In this document: piece by piece, positions 1 to 12,083 of the stretch | Layout: every line of letters begins with the position of its first letter | Position numbering within the stretch: the stretch's first letter is position 1 | NCBI GenBank assembly: GCA_040954595.2 | Contig: CM082577.2 | Span: 13,826,001-13,890,000 of the forward strand | Direction: 5' to 3' | Length of the DNA stretch: 64,000 nucleotides | DNA from: Balanoglossus misakiensis | Lineage: Eukaryota > Hemichordata | Translations under genes and position numbers: made by a program | Notes under the pieces: generated by a model | The model's input: the letters and a program-made list of their open reading frames with translations, nothing else | Told to the model about the DNA's origin: nothing | Database searches by the model: none

Positions 1-264
1 GAGCGCGTGGAATTTGTCTCTCTCATTTCTTCGATATCAAATGACGTCAGACGCGCCCAGGCGCAGTTATGTTGGCATTCAAATTTCCAGATGACGGGCA
101 ACTTCAGCAACTTGGTGCAGACGAAACGCCATGCCTGTTACTTGTAATGTGTCTGGCGGTTCTAAAGTAATAACATACTCGGAAAAACTTTTACTAATGA
201 GGGAAGGCATTAGTTTCAAATTCTTCAAGTTTCATGGGCTCGCTGTTTTTTTTTTTTTTTTTTT

Positions 265-660
265 TGGGGGGGGGGGGGGTTCAAGATCTTTGTAATTCAG
301 AAAGGGGCATTTGAAAATATTTCGGCTTGTGTACGGGGGGGGGGGTGGTTGAAAGAAAACGGTAAAAAATTGTAATTCTCCCGCCCCTAGTGGTGTTTGT
401 GAATGCAGCCGAGGTAGAGGCCAACTGTTGATGGAATATTTAGTGGGTTCACATCTAGGCCCATGGCCGAGCAAAACTAATCCTGATGATTGTATTGCTG
501 AACAGATGGACGAGGGCTGATAAACAACTTATCTGATACGATACACATCTCTGACAATGGATCTAATTGAAGTCCTTCTAAAGACCTTAAAAACATCTTG
601 ACTGTTTCTACTCATAGACACTAGAGATGTAGTAATATAAGTGGACCTCGTCCATATGGC
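265..660. repeat. Duplicated segment, copy 1 (copy 2 at 3790-4175)
   Basis: Several blocks recur in the same order about 3.5 kb downstream: the block with gtgtttgtgaatgcagcc, the block tgaacagatggacgaggg, and the block gactgtttctactcatagac followed by a GTGGAC-containing end. A short part of the end also recurs near 1353-1390 (gatgtagtaatatgagtgga). The copies have diverged by many substitutions and by length changes in G and C runs, so this is an old duplication or a dispersed repeat rather than an assembly artefact. Confidence 0.7.
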
Positions 661-2220
661 GATGGAGCTTACTACATTGCCGTACCGTTGACTTCAGGCG
701 CACGCGTCCGTCACAGTCTGGCAGAAACCCTGCGATTCGCGTTCATCCGCTTATCACACCTGGGACACGCGCGTGTCCTCCAGAAGCGCGTGGCGAATCT
801 GTGTCTGGCAGCGCGTCCTCCCAGCCTTCGAATGCAGGCCCAGCGCGCAGACGCGGGGCGCACAACAAGCGAATGTCTTCGCTGAACACTGCGTCTCATT
901 TGACTTGGCAAAAAGACGCGTCACGAAGATAGACGCAGATAAAGGCCGACCGCCATTTTGTAATGTGTTAGTTTTTTGACACTCCGGAAGTGGGCTAATG
1001 CGCATGTCTGTTGTAAAACTTACGTACATTTGTGTCAGTAGTTGTATTGATTTTAGCTTCACTTCCATCATAAACTGTTGGTTTTTTAAAAATATGTATA
1101 TTCGGGAAGAGTAAAAATGAATGTCAAGAAACGCGACAGATTGAATGTAGCCCGGAAGTTATAGAACGTTCATTTATTAGCCAATCAGATTCCACAATTC
1201 TAAATATGGCGGTTTGTGTTTACCTGCCTCTTTGGTGTTTGTCACCGAGGCAGGGTACCAGCCAAGCGAATGTCTAGGTTCGTCATTCACGGCGGAGGCG
1301 CGGCCCAAGAGCATGAAGAGACGAAACGTCTGCTTCGGACCAAGTTTCGGCGATGTAGAGATGTAGTAATATGAGTGGACCTCGTCCACAAAGGGCCATG
1401 TTTTGTGAATGACCATATATGTAATATTCACTAAACATTTTCTAAGCGTGGTGTAAAGCACCATGGGTAAATGAGATCTCATTGTCACGAACACCCCAGT
1501 GACACATAACACACAAACATACATCGCTCTAAAAATTCTGTTTTATTTTGCAGAAAATGTTATCAGGACGGCTCCCTTTCGATCATGTTTTTCTCATTAG
1601 CCGACAAAGTTCATTGTGGTTGCTCTTTATAATATCAACCACCCATATGATATCATTGTAAAGAAATGATTCCCCAGGGAGCTTTCATTCTTTACGCGAG
1701 GCTTAGATCAGGAATTTAAAGAAATGACAATACTTTCAATTTCACCTACCGTGATGATCCTAACTACAGATGTGGTCTTTCCCTCATTTAAATAAAACGA
1801 GGGTATGTACTAAGGGAGCATTTGAAATGGTTTGGGGATTGAATGGGGGGATGGGGTGAAATGAAACCTCTTGTCACTGATTGAGAAAAAATAATGTGTG
1901 AACTGAGAAAGCTACTGTGTGTGGACATCGACATCAGCCCAAGTTCCCTTCTACATTCTACTAGTATTACGCTCTGCATGGTGCCAGCAGTACATGTACT
2001 TGTACTGTTGTAGCGAACGTCCATACTTTTTTATATACACACACACGGCTAACACACACACACGCACACACGCGATGGGCGCAGTGACCTGCGCATGATA
2101 CATGTATTTGCATATAGCAATATTACTGCACCTGTTGTACAACACCTATTAATATGGTTAATTTGAATAAAGCTAGTCACTCAGTATTCAGCCATCCTGG
2201 TGTCACCGTCTCTTTTCATG

Positions 2221-2470
<250 letters not shown>

Positions 2471-3789
2471 GCTAAGGTGGTGCGTGTCACGCGCAAAGCA
2501 CCATGGGAGTTCCAACATGAGTAAGCGTTCATTTGACTTCCGGCTGGCCGCGAGTACACACGTTAGCAGTGTCTGGACGATCACTTTCTTTGAACCTTTT
2601 ACGTAGGATATTTTCGATTTTTGTGACACCGGACATTTAGTTGTGCACAGATTGGTACCAAGTTTGTTCTCTGTGATATTTTCGGCTCGCTTGACGATTT
2701 TAACCGTCTATTCAGATCGATGTACTGGCCGCGGGGCTATGCGCATACGTCGACGGGGCGAAGCTGCATGATGGCCGCCGAGCGTGAAAAGCTTTATCGT
2801 AGGCCAACATACCGTTGCAGCTTTTCTATTCGTTCTATTACAACTCAGTTTTCTTCTCAAATATGTACAGTAATTTTTTAAACCCAACTCAAAACCGCAA
2901 ATAAACGAAAACCAGAAGACTTCTTTTTATTTTACGCACAATGAGTACAAGAAACCTACATGTACATGCATGTTTGTAAATATGTGGTTAGTTACGCAAG
3001 TCAAACGGCGCGCGTCCTTAACTACCACATAAAAAATCGTATGTAAGTGCTTGAAAGAAAATTTTACTGCCACTGGAATGGTACCGAAGTGAGCGTAATG
3101 TCGTTGGTCTTTTTCATGAACGTGTTGACTGTAATAGGGTTATTCTAAAATTTAGTATTACAGTAAGTTGCGATCACCACGGCCTTCACATACTGATAGG
3201 GAATGTGTTAAGCGCCTATGAGATAGTACAGTTTCTAAATACGGTGAAATCGATAAAATAAAAGGTGCACTTTGGGGCTCCCATGCAATTTCACACACAT
3301 TACATATTAGTCTTTCAAAATATACACATAACAAAGCTGTGCGCTCGCTGTTTAGTCTGCCTGCTAACTTCAAACTACGTCGCCCGAGTACGATCGTTGG
3401 CAACAGTACGCCATGATGCCAGCTGACATACGGAGTGAAAAAACACCAAAAAATCGCAACTCGGAACAAAATCGATAGTAATTTCTTCACAGAACGATGC
3501 TAACATACATGAACTTATAAAAATTCGATTGGTTTTTCGTTCGAACGGAGTTTCCTCTACATAAACCTACGAGAACATAAGTCGATTGCGCACAGAAAGC
3601 TACACGCGTGACACACATAGGTCGACCATGTTTTGCTGATTAAGAGCTGGTTAAACCGGAAGTGACGTCGTGACCCTCACCACCTTTCATTTGCCATTCT
3701 GAACATTACAGAAGGCAATTATATCCTTTCCTTATTTGGGCAATTTATTGACTTACCCCCCCCCCCCCGCGCCACCCCAACCCCGAGGA

Positions 3790-4175
3790 GGGGAGGGTGC
3801 TTTTAAAATTTAACAATTCGGGAGGGGTGCATTTGAACATATTTCGGGTTGTGTACGGAGGCATTTGAAAGAAAACGGCTGATAAAATACCCCCCCCCCT
3901 CCAGAGGTGTTTGTGAATGCAGCCTAGAAGTCAATTGTTGATGGACTTTTAATGAACAGATGGACGAGGGTTGATAATTAGCTTATCTTATAGAATACTG
4001 AAGAAACACATATATGACAAAGGAGATAATTGAAGTCCTACAAATTAAAGTCTTTTTCAAAGGAGATAATTGCAGTCCTCCAAAATGAAAAAAAAAATAA
4101 AAAAACTTGAATTGACTGTTTCTACTCATAGACACTAGACATGCTGTATTGTGAGTGGACGTCGTGAAGTTTGTG
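3790..4175. repeat. Duplicated segment, copy 2
   Basis: Second copy of the block described at 265-660. It carries the same landmarks in the same order (gtgtttgtgaatgcagcc, gaacagatggacgaggg, gactgtttctactcatagac). It differs by an internal duplication of the aaaggagataattg segment (4019 and 4060) and by different homopolymer lengths. Confidence 0.7.
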
Positions 4176-4777
4176 ATAAACATTTCAAATGTGTATGTGC
4201 TCTGAAATGTCACGACCTTATTCTTGAAAATCCGAGGCCAAATGTTTGTAAAGTAGGAAGCGTTTTACACAACATGTCATATGAGAGTTAACACACGAAA
4301 GAGGGGCCGTGTGTCTGCAATTGTTCAAATTGTTAACGTTTGTATAGAAATGTGTTAATATGAGACAACTTATAGTTCTGGTGTTGCAAGGGCCGTTATT
4401 AACCTTTTTCGGATCATTACATGTTTTGGAGTTCAGAGTGATGCACAGCTCCAGTAAACGTGCGATTTCTGAAGTTATATGTAACACACTGAAATAGTTT
4501 TTTCTACTTGACAATGAATGTCTAAGGAGTAGATTCCTGTGAATTACTCCACGGAACAAACACAAGGCAAGAACATACAGGGGCATTTTTGTACAAAATT
4601 GCGCTTCCCCCGCTTTGGTGACCTTTAGTTATGCAAATTAGTTCAATGCAACTTCCAGCCGTGGGTTTCAAAATTAATCAATTTAAAGTGGGAAAATTGT
4701 GTTGCACGCCTCAATTTGTATATTGGTTACTTGCCGAGTTTTTTTTTTTTTAATTTCTTTCTTGTAATTGTTATTAT

Positions 4778-4938
4778 ATATAATCCCATGATATTTTTCT
4801 TAGTTTGACGTCATCGTATACGAGTGGTTTTCGCGGAGCCGTGCAACTTCGAGCCGTAGGCGAGAAGTTGTACGACTCCGCGAAAACCACGAGTATACGA
4901 TGACGTTAAACAAAGAAAAATATCATGGGATTATATAT
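4778..4938. repeat. Near-perfect fold-back palindrome
   Basis: Two arms of about 70 bp are reverse complements with very few mismatches, around a loop of about 20 bases. The outer arm reads atcccatgatatttttctta on the left and its complement on the right; the inner part contains gtggttttcgcggagccgtg and its complement. As RNA or single-stranded DNA it would form one long hairpin. No coding capacity is seen, so it is most simply a small fold-back transposon. Confidence 0.9.
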
Positions 4939-6457
4939 TTATAACATGAACAGTCTTCTTATTTTCGTTAGAAGAGGTAGGATAAAATATTCTAATATCT
5001 TGCTAAAATATTCGAGCGGCCTTGCAGTTTATTTAGCGGGATTACGTTCTTTCCCCTGCGCAACGATCTGTGGCCCCCATGAGATATGCTAATTATGGAA
5101 TCCCTTTCATTCATAAAGTGAAATCGACTTTCAAGTTTATACACTTTTGCGTCTTGTCTACCAATCAGATTCGCGGAGTCAGTCACATGGGCCAGAATTT
5201 TGATACATTCTGCCTGTCAATCATCGTCTCGCGCTGTGTACATGTCAACACAACGTCCTAGCAAGTCATCGCGTCGAGTTAATTCGCCCGCAAAGTTATG
5301 CTGCGAGTCGCAGTTTGACAGAAAAAATGACGCGCTTCATGTAAAACTTTATGAAAAAATAACACAGTTCCATTGCCATATATCCTAAAACCGTTATTGT
5401 GACAGGATATTAAAAATATTAGTCCAGGAACGATGTTCCAGGTTGCGTTTGCGTCGGCCTGGCTAGTCAGCGCCGTTGTGTTTCCGCAGAAACTACAACC
5501 CTCGTACAGAATCTCATCCTCGAACCCCACACAAATGTTTTCGATTCTCAAACAAATGAACTGCGACGTTTTTCCACGTCATATACATTTCGTTGACCGG
5601 TGGACAGAATACAGAGTGTTAGTCGTCCCGCTCAGGTGGCTCGAAATCATTCTCGTAACTTCCGTAAGCCTAAAATCAAGTGTGCTGGCTCGCTCGGGAT
5701 CGACTAGGCTCGCTAGGGGATAGCTGCAAGCACACATTCACGATCGTAGCGTCGACGTTTCAAATTCTACCTTTCTCGTATTGCTTTTACCAAGCGATAT
5801 TCTTTCGCAACCGTCATGGAACCGTCATTTTTATTTCAATCGTGTACAACTACGGGTTTATGCACTTGTTATTCCGTTTTACAAGGATTCGAAGTTATAG
5901 CGACGGGCGAATCAGCGAAAATAGTTCCGGTTGATGACTTAGAACAGGGGAAAATTCGGATTTTTTGTTCGACCTGTTCTACGTCACACTGGTGGCTATA
6001 CGGGCCAGTTCGTGTGATAATAGGCTATATAGAGCGAGACATTCTCATCTGGCTTGTGTAAACATGTTTTGTGTAAAATAATACCCATTCGCATTTAATA
6101 ATCGCGATATTGCGTCATATTGGTTGGAGTAAGGAAACAACAAACCGCCGCACTGCAAACCTCATGGTTTCACGCGATAAGGAACGAGAGTAATAGATTC
6201 ACGAACAACAGGTGGTTGGGTCGGCCCTACTATACCCCCCCCCCCCTCCCACCGTGTAGTTTTACGAGGGCAGTGGGCAGTCGACGTCGACAGCCCTTGG
6301 TGGCGCTATATGAATACAACCTTGTTATCAGTGTATTATAGTATAATGAAGACATTGCAAGCCCTTAATCTAAAGGCATTAATATGGTCATATAATCTGC
6401 ATATCAAATGTTATTGGCAATTACACTGTTGATGTTGAATCCAACACCACTGTTACA

Positions 6458-6674
6458 TACTGTAAAACGGGTTATTATCGCGACAGGGAATTTTCGCGAT
6501 ATCAAAAGAGATAACTGTTACGCGAGGAATAATTTTCGCGTTCTCGTATTTCACTGCATAGTTTAATCTCCGAAAACATTTTACGCGAATTTTCATTTTC
6601 ACGTTTTTTTTTTTTTTGGCTCTCGCGTATTTCGTGAAAATTTATTGCTCGCGAAAATAACCCGTTTTACTGTA
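6458..6674. mobile_element. MITE with TACTGTAAAAC-type inverted ends, copy 1
   Basis: The left end TACTGTAAAACGGGTTATT is matched by the complement of the right end near 6650-6674. The interior is rich in tcgcg and gcgaaaat motifs. A related copy lies at 40114-40323, and the ends abut TA dinucleotides there. It is short and non-coding, so it is a non-autonomous element of the kind that duplicates TA. Confidence 0.85.
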
Positions 6675-6827
6675 GACTGTTAATTAACTCATCAATGTAA
6701 ATATTGAACAAACAGGGTGACAGGACGCCACTTTGTCAATTACAATGGGAACTAGAATGAACCCAGCTAGTGTAACGTGGGGGTAAATAACCATCCATAC
6801 GCATTGCAGTTATACAATGTGACAATA

Positions 6828-7092
6828 TTAAAGTGAAGGGGTCGTCGCGCCGCGTTTTTGTTTTTGTTTTTGTTTTTTTTGTTTATAACATTACAGTTCA
6901 TCCATTAATCCCTCAAATAAGATAATTCTTAGAATGAACGAAGCAGCCAACTGTAGCGTAGACTGGGCGTGATAGCAATCCTAATAGGTCGCGGCGACTG
7001 CAGTGGGGTTTTCACTGGTATAGGAGGACATGCATATTCTCGTCAAAGGCCCCCGGGGACACCCACGCGGCGCGACGACCCCTTCACTTTAA
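6828..7092. mobile_element. TTAA-ended MITE, family B copy 1
   Basis: Terminal inverted repeats begin TTAAAGTGAAGGGGTCG and end with the complement, CGACCCCTTCACTTTAA, each with TTAA at the outer edge. Related copies lie at 23247-23337 (truncated) and 28088-28345. No ORF of note, so it is a non-autonomous DNA transposon. Confidence 0.9.
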
Positions 7093-7187
7093 CGTGTGCA
7101 TACTTTGGATGTTCGGATTTGATGTGCCGCGCCTGTACATCTTCGTTGCGATATATAGTTTTTCCCGTGTTGTTATAAAGACAGTGC

Positions 7188-7675
7188 GACTCTGTCAAGT
7201 TCATACACAGGGGAATGCAGACATGAAAGTTATAAATGGCGAAGTACGTTCCGTTCTGCGTTTTCCCAACCTGTCTTATCATTTGCTAATCCAGAATAAA
7301 AGCTATCCATTTCCCATTAATCACCTGCTAACGACTTAATTTGTGTGCCCCATCCACGGATTAAGTTGATAAAGTAAACATCGGTCAGCGAGTACTGGGT
7401 ATATTACCGAGTGAGAACTGACCGAGGTTTACTTAATCCACTAAATCCGTGGATGGGGCACACAGATTAAGTCGTTAGCAGGTGCTTAATGGGAAATGTG
7501 ATAGCTTTCATTCTGGATTAGCAACTGATAAGACAGGTGGAGGTAACACAGAAAAATAAACAAGCACAAAGACTGTTCATCAAGTACTGTTTATTGGGGG
7601 AAAATGCAGAAACTACGCCATTTATAACTTTCATGTTTGCAGCCCCCTGTGGTTCATATAGGCCTAAGTCGCACA
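7188..7675. mobile_element. Long inverted-repeat (fold-back) element
   Basis: The left half (tgccccatccacggattaag, cattaatcacctgctaacga, gacatgaaagttataaatgg) is repeated as its complement in the right half. The two arms of roughly 180-240 bp meet near 7395-7415. The outer ends match less well (gtgcgact on both sides). No recognisable coding sequence; it lies just upstream of the 7794 gene. Confidence 0.85.
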
Positions 7676-7793
7676 GAACATCAACTGCCACTATTGACTT
7701 GTGTCGACCACAATTGAATTGCGGCCAACATAATACTTTTATGAATATATCTAAGGCGAATGAATAAATGTTATATAACGCAACACTTTTGGG

Positions 7794-10024
7794 ATGGAAT
7801 GCCTGAGCCGACGATGGGCCGAGCGCGGAACTAGCAAATTTCCTATGGAACAGCGCCCTCTTGAGAAAGAGAGTGGATACTCTCGTGGAACACAATGCGA
7901 GGGCGTGGTTTTAAACAATCGGGAATTGTTCGTTCGTATCGTTGTTACAAATCATATTCGTGCAAAGGCACGAAGAGGGTGTGATGTAATTTTTGGACTA
8001 AATTTCAATGAGAATAACTCGATACTGATGGAGAAGGACCAAAGCGGTAAGTGAGCAGAAGTGGTGATCTGATAAAAAAATTCAAACAACTTCAAACAAC
8101 ACATTTTCATATCGCGGTGTTTCCGTATTATTCGGTTATGTAATGATTGTGAAGGAGATTGCTATAAAGCAAAAAATTCCGACAGAAATCATTAATTCGT
8201 TCAGTGTACAGTACTAAAACTCTTGTATAATACTTCATGAAAGATCCATGTTCATTTTATCTCAGTAATTATATTCGTTACGTTAGGTATAATACATGTA
8301 GAAGGCAAATCTGAATTTCAACCTTTACCAATACCATATTATTTTCTTTCAAGTGGAGATAACAGTTTTGGGTATGGGGTTTGCCTAAATCAGGTTTGGC
8401 TACCCGAAAAGTAAAATTGTCCCTATCACCCACCCACCCCGCACTGATCAAAACATGCATTGGTTAACAAAAGCATCATGTGTGTACTGAGGCCTGTGTG
8501 CATTATGGGTTTACCAGTTCTATTTATTTTTTCGTTCATCTGTGTACATGTGCGAGCATTTTCAACATTTCAAAGTTTGATTTCTTTTTTTATTTATTTC
8601 AGGGTTCGTTATAATCGATGAGCGTGACTCGCTCTTTGAATTGGCCAACTCGATGCAGCATCAGATCCAAGAGTTGAAGAGCGATGTTGAGACTTTGAAA
8701 GAACATGTCAACAACGTATGCATTCCTGTACTAATAATGATTTCTCCTGCATAACTCAACAATATCTTGAATAGATCACGTCTCCAGCAGCATGGGTATA
8801 AAATATGAAGGCATAAAAACTTATTTTGACTAAAAAAGAATCCGTACATTCATTATTTTAAAGAAAGTCGAAGTTTAACAATTTTTGTGCGTGTATTTCA
8901 TCACTCTTGTTGTTGTCTCAGTACCAGTCTAACGTTTAATAATAATTTCCGTAGGTCGTTTAAATGCAAGTGAAATAAATGGATTTAGTCTGACAGATAC
9001 AATCATCTTGTTTCAGGCGGAGCAGCGAGAAGTAACACATCAGGTGTTTTGGAAATTGCTGGGGTCATTTGCTCTAGTGGCCATACCATTGGTCGCTACA
9101 TTAGCCATACACCGCCTGATCAACACCTGGTCAGTGGACGCACAGATTGACGTAAGTACATATTGTGTCACAGACCCTAGAGTCCGTGATTGTACATAGT
9201 GTAATAACTGACTTGGCAATTTGAATTCGCATTTTTATCAAATTAAAGTCTATGGATTATGACAAATAGGTTCCTTTTGAATTGTAGAATATTAACGGTT
9301 TAGGAAAAATAAGTTTAAACGTCGCATCAAGCGAGTGGGGGGGGGTGCAATTGCTGCGATAATACCGGCGGCAAACATTGAATCTATACACGAAAAAACG
9401 CGATTTAGAAGAGTTCATCAGAAAAAAAGAATTGTTTGCAAGGATAAACTTTCCCGTCAACTCAAGATTAAGCTTACATGTTTAAATTAAACACATGAAC
9501 TATGATGCGCTATAGTTTCGGTCAGCTGACCAACCCCATTGCTCACAGGTGTAAATTCAAAGTAAAATAAGATTAATATTGCGTAATCATGCAAAGATTC
9601 CAGAGATGACATGGATCACAATGACCCCCACAGCCACACAATCGCTTGCTTGACCAAATATTGCATTAATGTTGGCTGGACAAAAAAAAAATCCGTGTAG
9701 CCCGAAACTTTCCGCAAAGTTGTCCATTGGTACGGGTTGGTTTTTAAACTTACTTTTATGGGATTCCTCTTCCTTATATTGTAGACAATATTCCGAGTTG
9801 TGATCTCCCTGATGTGCGCCTTCACGATCTGCTTTGGAGTTCCCGGTTACTTGCTCGGCTTCGACGCCAACTTTCTAATCTCGGAAGACGACGACGAGGA
9901 CGACGACGACGGAACGCCCTCTTCCGACGACGACGATGATGAGGATTTCGACCCGCGCGGAGAAGGCAGTGACACTGACGACAGCGATGACGGTGATGAC
10001 GAAGGCGCCGGTGATGATATGTAA
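7794..10024 (+). CDS. Unrecognised two-helix membrane protein with coiled coil and acidic tail
   Basis: Four exons with matching phases: 7794-8046, 8603-8715, 9017-9151, 9785-10024 (246 residues). Seen: the N-terminal about 85 residues have no motif I recognise. Residues 92-130 are heptad-like and probably coiled coil (LANSMQHQIQELKSDVETLK). Two hydrophobic helices follow at about 136-153 and 172-192, separated by a loop of about 18 residues. The last 45 residues are almost all Asp/Glu/Gly/Ser. Donors GTAAGTGAG, GTATGC and GTAAGT and acceptors ending CAG or TAG are good, and an AATAAA signal lies 74 bp after the stop (10098-10103). The two-helix core faintly resembles VMA21-type V-ATPase assembly proteins, but the long N-terminus and acidic tail do not fit that family, so no function is assigned. 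The start codon is the first Met of the open exon; an upstream exon is possible. Confidence 0.72.
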
Positions 10025-10097
10025 TGATTAGTGGCTCATATCTATGAATCAAGAACCCGCCATCCTGGAAGCCAATTATTTGAGAAACACCGGAAAG

Positions 10098-10103
10098 AAT
10101 AAA
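10098..10103 (+). terminator. Polyadenylation signal AATAAA
   Basis: Canonical hexamer 74 bp after the TAA stop of the 7794-10024 gene. It fits a short 3' UTR and supports that gene as expressed. Confidence 0.7.
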
Positions 10104-10855
10104 AGCTGATCTCGTCATGATTACATCGTTCTGTGTCTGTTCTTTCTTGCGCTTGGACTGAAAGATTCAGTCGTGAGCGGGCGCTCTGGCAATGCCTAGC
10201 CCCTTTTCCTGAAAGGTTATTAGATGGAGGAAGTTTCACACAGATATTCTAGAAACATTTCTTCATTGAATGTGAAATGATTTAGCTTAAAATTTTTAAA
10301 TCAAAAGTAGTTACGTGGTGCGATAAGTTCCAGCCCACAGCGCCCTCATGTGACCGTTTGGTGATATTTTAGTGGTCCACTGGATGTTTTCCCGAGTCAA
10401 CTGTGGGGTATTCATGGTCAACTTTATGGTTTTGGTTGTCGACAGGCCGTTTTCAACTCCCCACAGACGAAATTTATAATCGGTGTTTATCATTCATTTA
10501 TTTTGGCGAGATTTTTACTCTCATATCCTGCAAATGGGATGGAAGTTGTGTGTGGTTGAACATTGATTCATCCACATGATATATCCACATGTAGAATAAC
10601 ATAAACAGTGTCTTGTATCAAACATAATTAATGGCAAAAGGGCAGCGAGAGAGAGACTTTGTCCCTTTAAAAGGAAATGTTTATAATGTGACTACTGAGG
10701 GCATGAGGTACCCCGGTAGATGAGCTTTTATTACCATAACCCTAATGTACATGTAGCCTTCATAAAACTTCACTGATTTGTGGCTTGCCAACAGAATTAA
10801 GAAGGTGAAAACGTGAATTGGAACAACACAGTTGTCTATTTTGGCGGTGTATTCT
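10104..10855. other. Intergenic space between two convergent genes
   Basis: Contains half of a family A MITE (10476-10670). The short hairpin ctgaaagattcag lies near 10160. No coding sequence seen. The TMEM175 3' UTR probably begins on the far side (signal at 10856-10861). Confidence 0.6.
10476..10670. mobile_element. TTAA-ended MITE, family A copy 1 (right half)
   Basis: Runs from the central part (ataatcggtgttta) to the terminal gagagagactttgtcccttt followed by TTAA-like sequence. It matches the right half of the full palindromic copies at 26833-27188 and 34544-34904; the left half is missing. Confidence 0.88.
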
Positions 10856-10861
10856 TTTATT
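10856..10861 (-). terminator. Possible TMEM175 polyadenylation signal
   Basis: AATAAA on the minus strand, about 1.16 kb beyond the proposed TMEM175 stop at 12025. The sequence between is AT-rich, lacks long ORFs and reads like a 3' UTR containing repeats. Other downstream signals are possible. Confidence 0.4.
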
Positions 10862-11427
10862 CCATTCAGTATCCTTACAAAACAAAAAATACTACTTTAA
10901 TGAAAACTGTCAAATACAGAAGAAGTACTGAAAATGTTCAGCCATACAAAACATGAATTGTTCAAGGCGAGGTGGAAGTGTATACAAATGTTCACAAATA
11001 GTTATATTTTTAAAGGCATAATTTTTTCGATGTGCTGTACAATGTCATGGAAGTTTGAGGTGGAAACTCAACATGAAATTTTGACTATTATCAATTTATC
11101 TGATTGATCAACTGATTGATATATACATTAAAAACAAAACATCAGTACCATCAAATACTAAAATTCAGCCATTTTCCATAATACATAAATGTTCTCCCAT
11201 CTCTAATCTGTGCAAGTAACATTGGACAATAATGCCATGTACATGTACTATCTACATCATAATATTACACTGCTCTCACTTTTTATCCTTCGTTGATTTC
11301 ATCTACAGTACACTGTATGATTTCCTGATAGACAAACTTTCTCTAAAACAATTAGTATATACTCTCAAGCAGTTTCCTCTTTGATTATTATAACAACTCA
11401 AGTTTTAAGACAAAACATATGAAACAT

Positions 11428-11493
11428 TATACACATGATGACTGACAATGAGGGCAACAGTATACACATGATGACTGACAATGAGGGCAACAG
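11428..11493. repeat. Perfect 33-bp tandem duplication
   Basis: The 33-base block beginning tatacacatgatgactgaca occurs twice in direct succession without mismatch, at 11428-11460 and 11461-11493, immediately next to the fold-back repeats at 11488-12083. Confidence 0.93.
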
Positions 11494-12083
11494 TGTATTT
11501 TGATGACCGAGGGTGCTGCTAGTCACAACTAAAACAGTCTTGTTTTCCCGAGGGCATAGCCCGAGGGAAAACAGACTGTTTTGGTGTGACTGGCAGTCCC
11601 GAGGTCATCAAAAATACACTGTTGCCCGAATATGTCAGCCATCATGTGTTTTATAACACACCAAACCGATCGAACTGATGCCCAAGGCAACAGTTCGAAA
11701 TGACTAAGGTCACGTGACGTCGTATTGACGAATCACGATCGAGGGTTCGCTGCATGGTGTGTTATAATGTATTTTGATGACCGAGGGCGCTGCTAGTCAC
11801 AACTAAAACAGTCTTGTTTTCCCGAGGGCATAGCCCGAGGGAAAACAGACTGTTTTGGTGTGACTGGCAGTCCCAAGGTCATCAAAAATACAATGTTGCC
11901 CGAATATGTCAGTCATCATGTGTTTTATAACACACCGAACACGACACACACCACATCCAGGCAACAGTACCGGGCAGAAACTGATCGAAATGATGCCATA
12001 GGGAACAGTTCGAAATGACTAAGGTCACGTGACGGCGTATTGATGAATCACGATCGAGGGTTCGCTGCATGGTGTGTTATAAT
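11488..12083. repeat. Tandem pair of fold-back repeats
   Basis: Two head-to-tail copies starting near 11493 and 11768 (spacing about 275 bp). Each contains a hairpin of about 130 bp made of tgtattttgatgaccgaggg and its complement around a tight ccgagggcatagcccgaggg core. A flank follows that ends cgctgcatggtgtgttataa. The second copy has about 40 extra bases (ccacatccaggcaacag). The right edge of copy 2 supplies the end of the proposed last TMEM175 exon. Confidence 0.88.
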
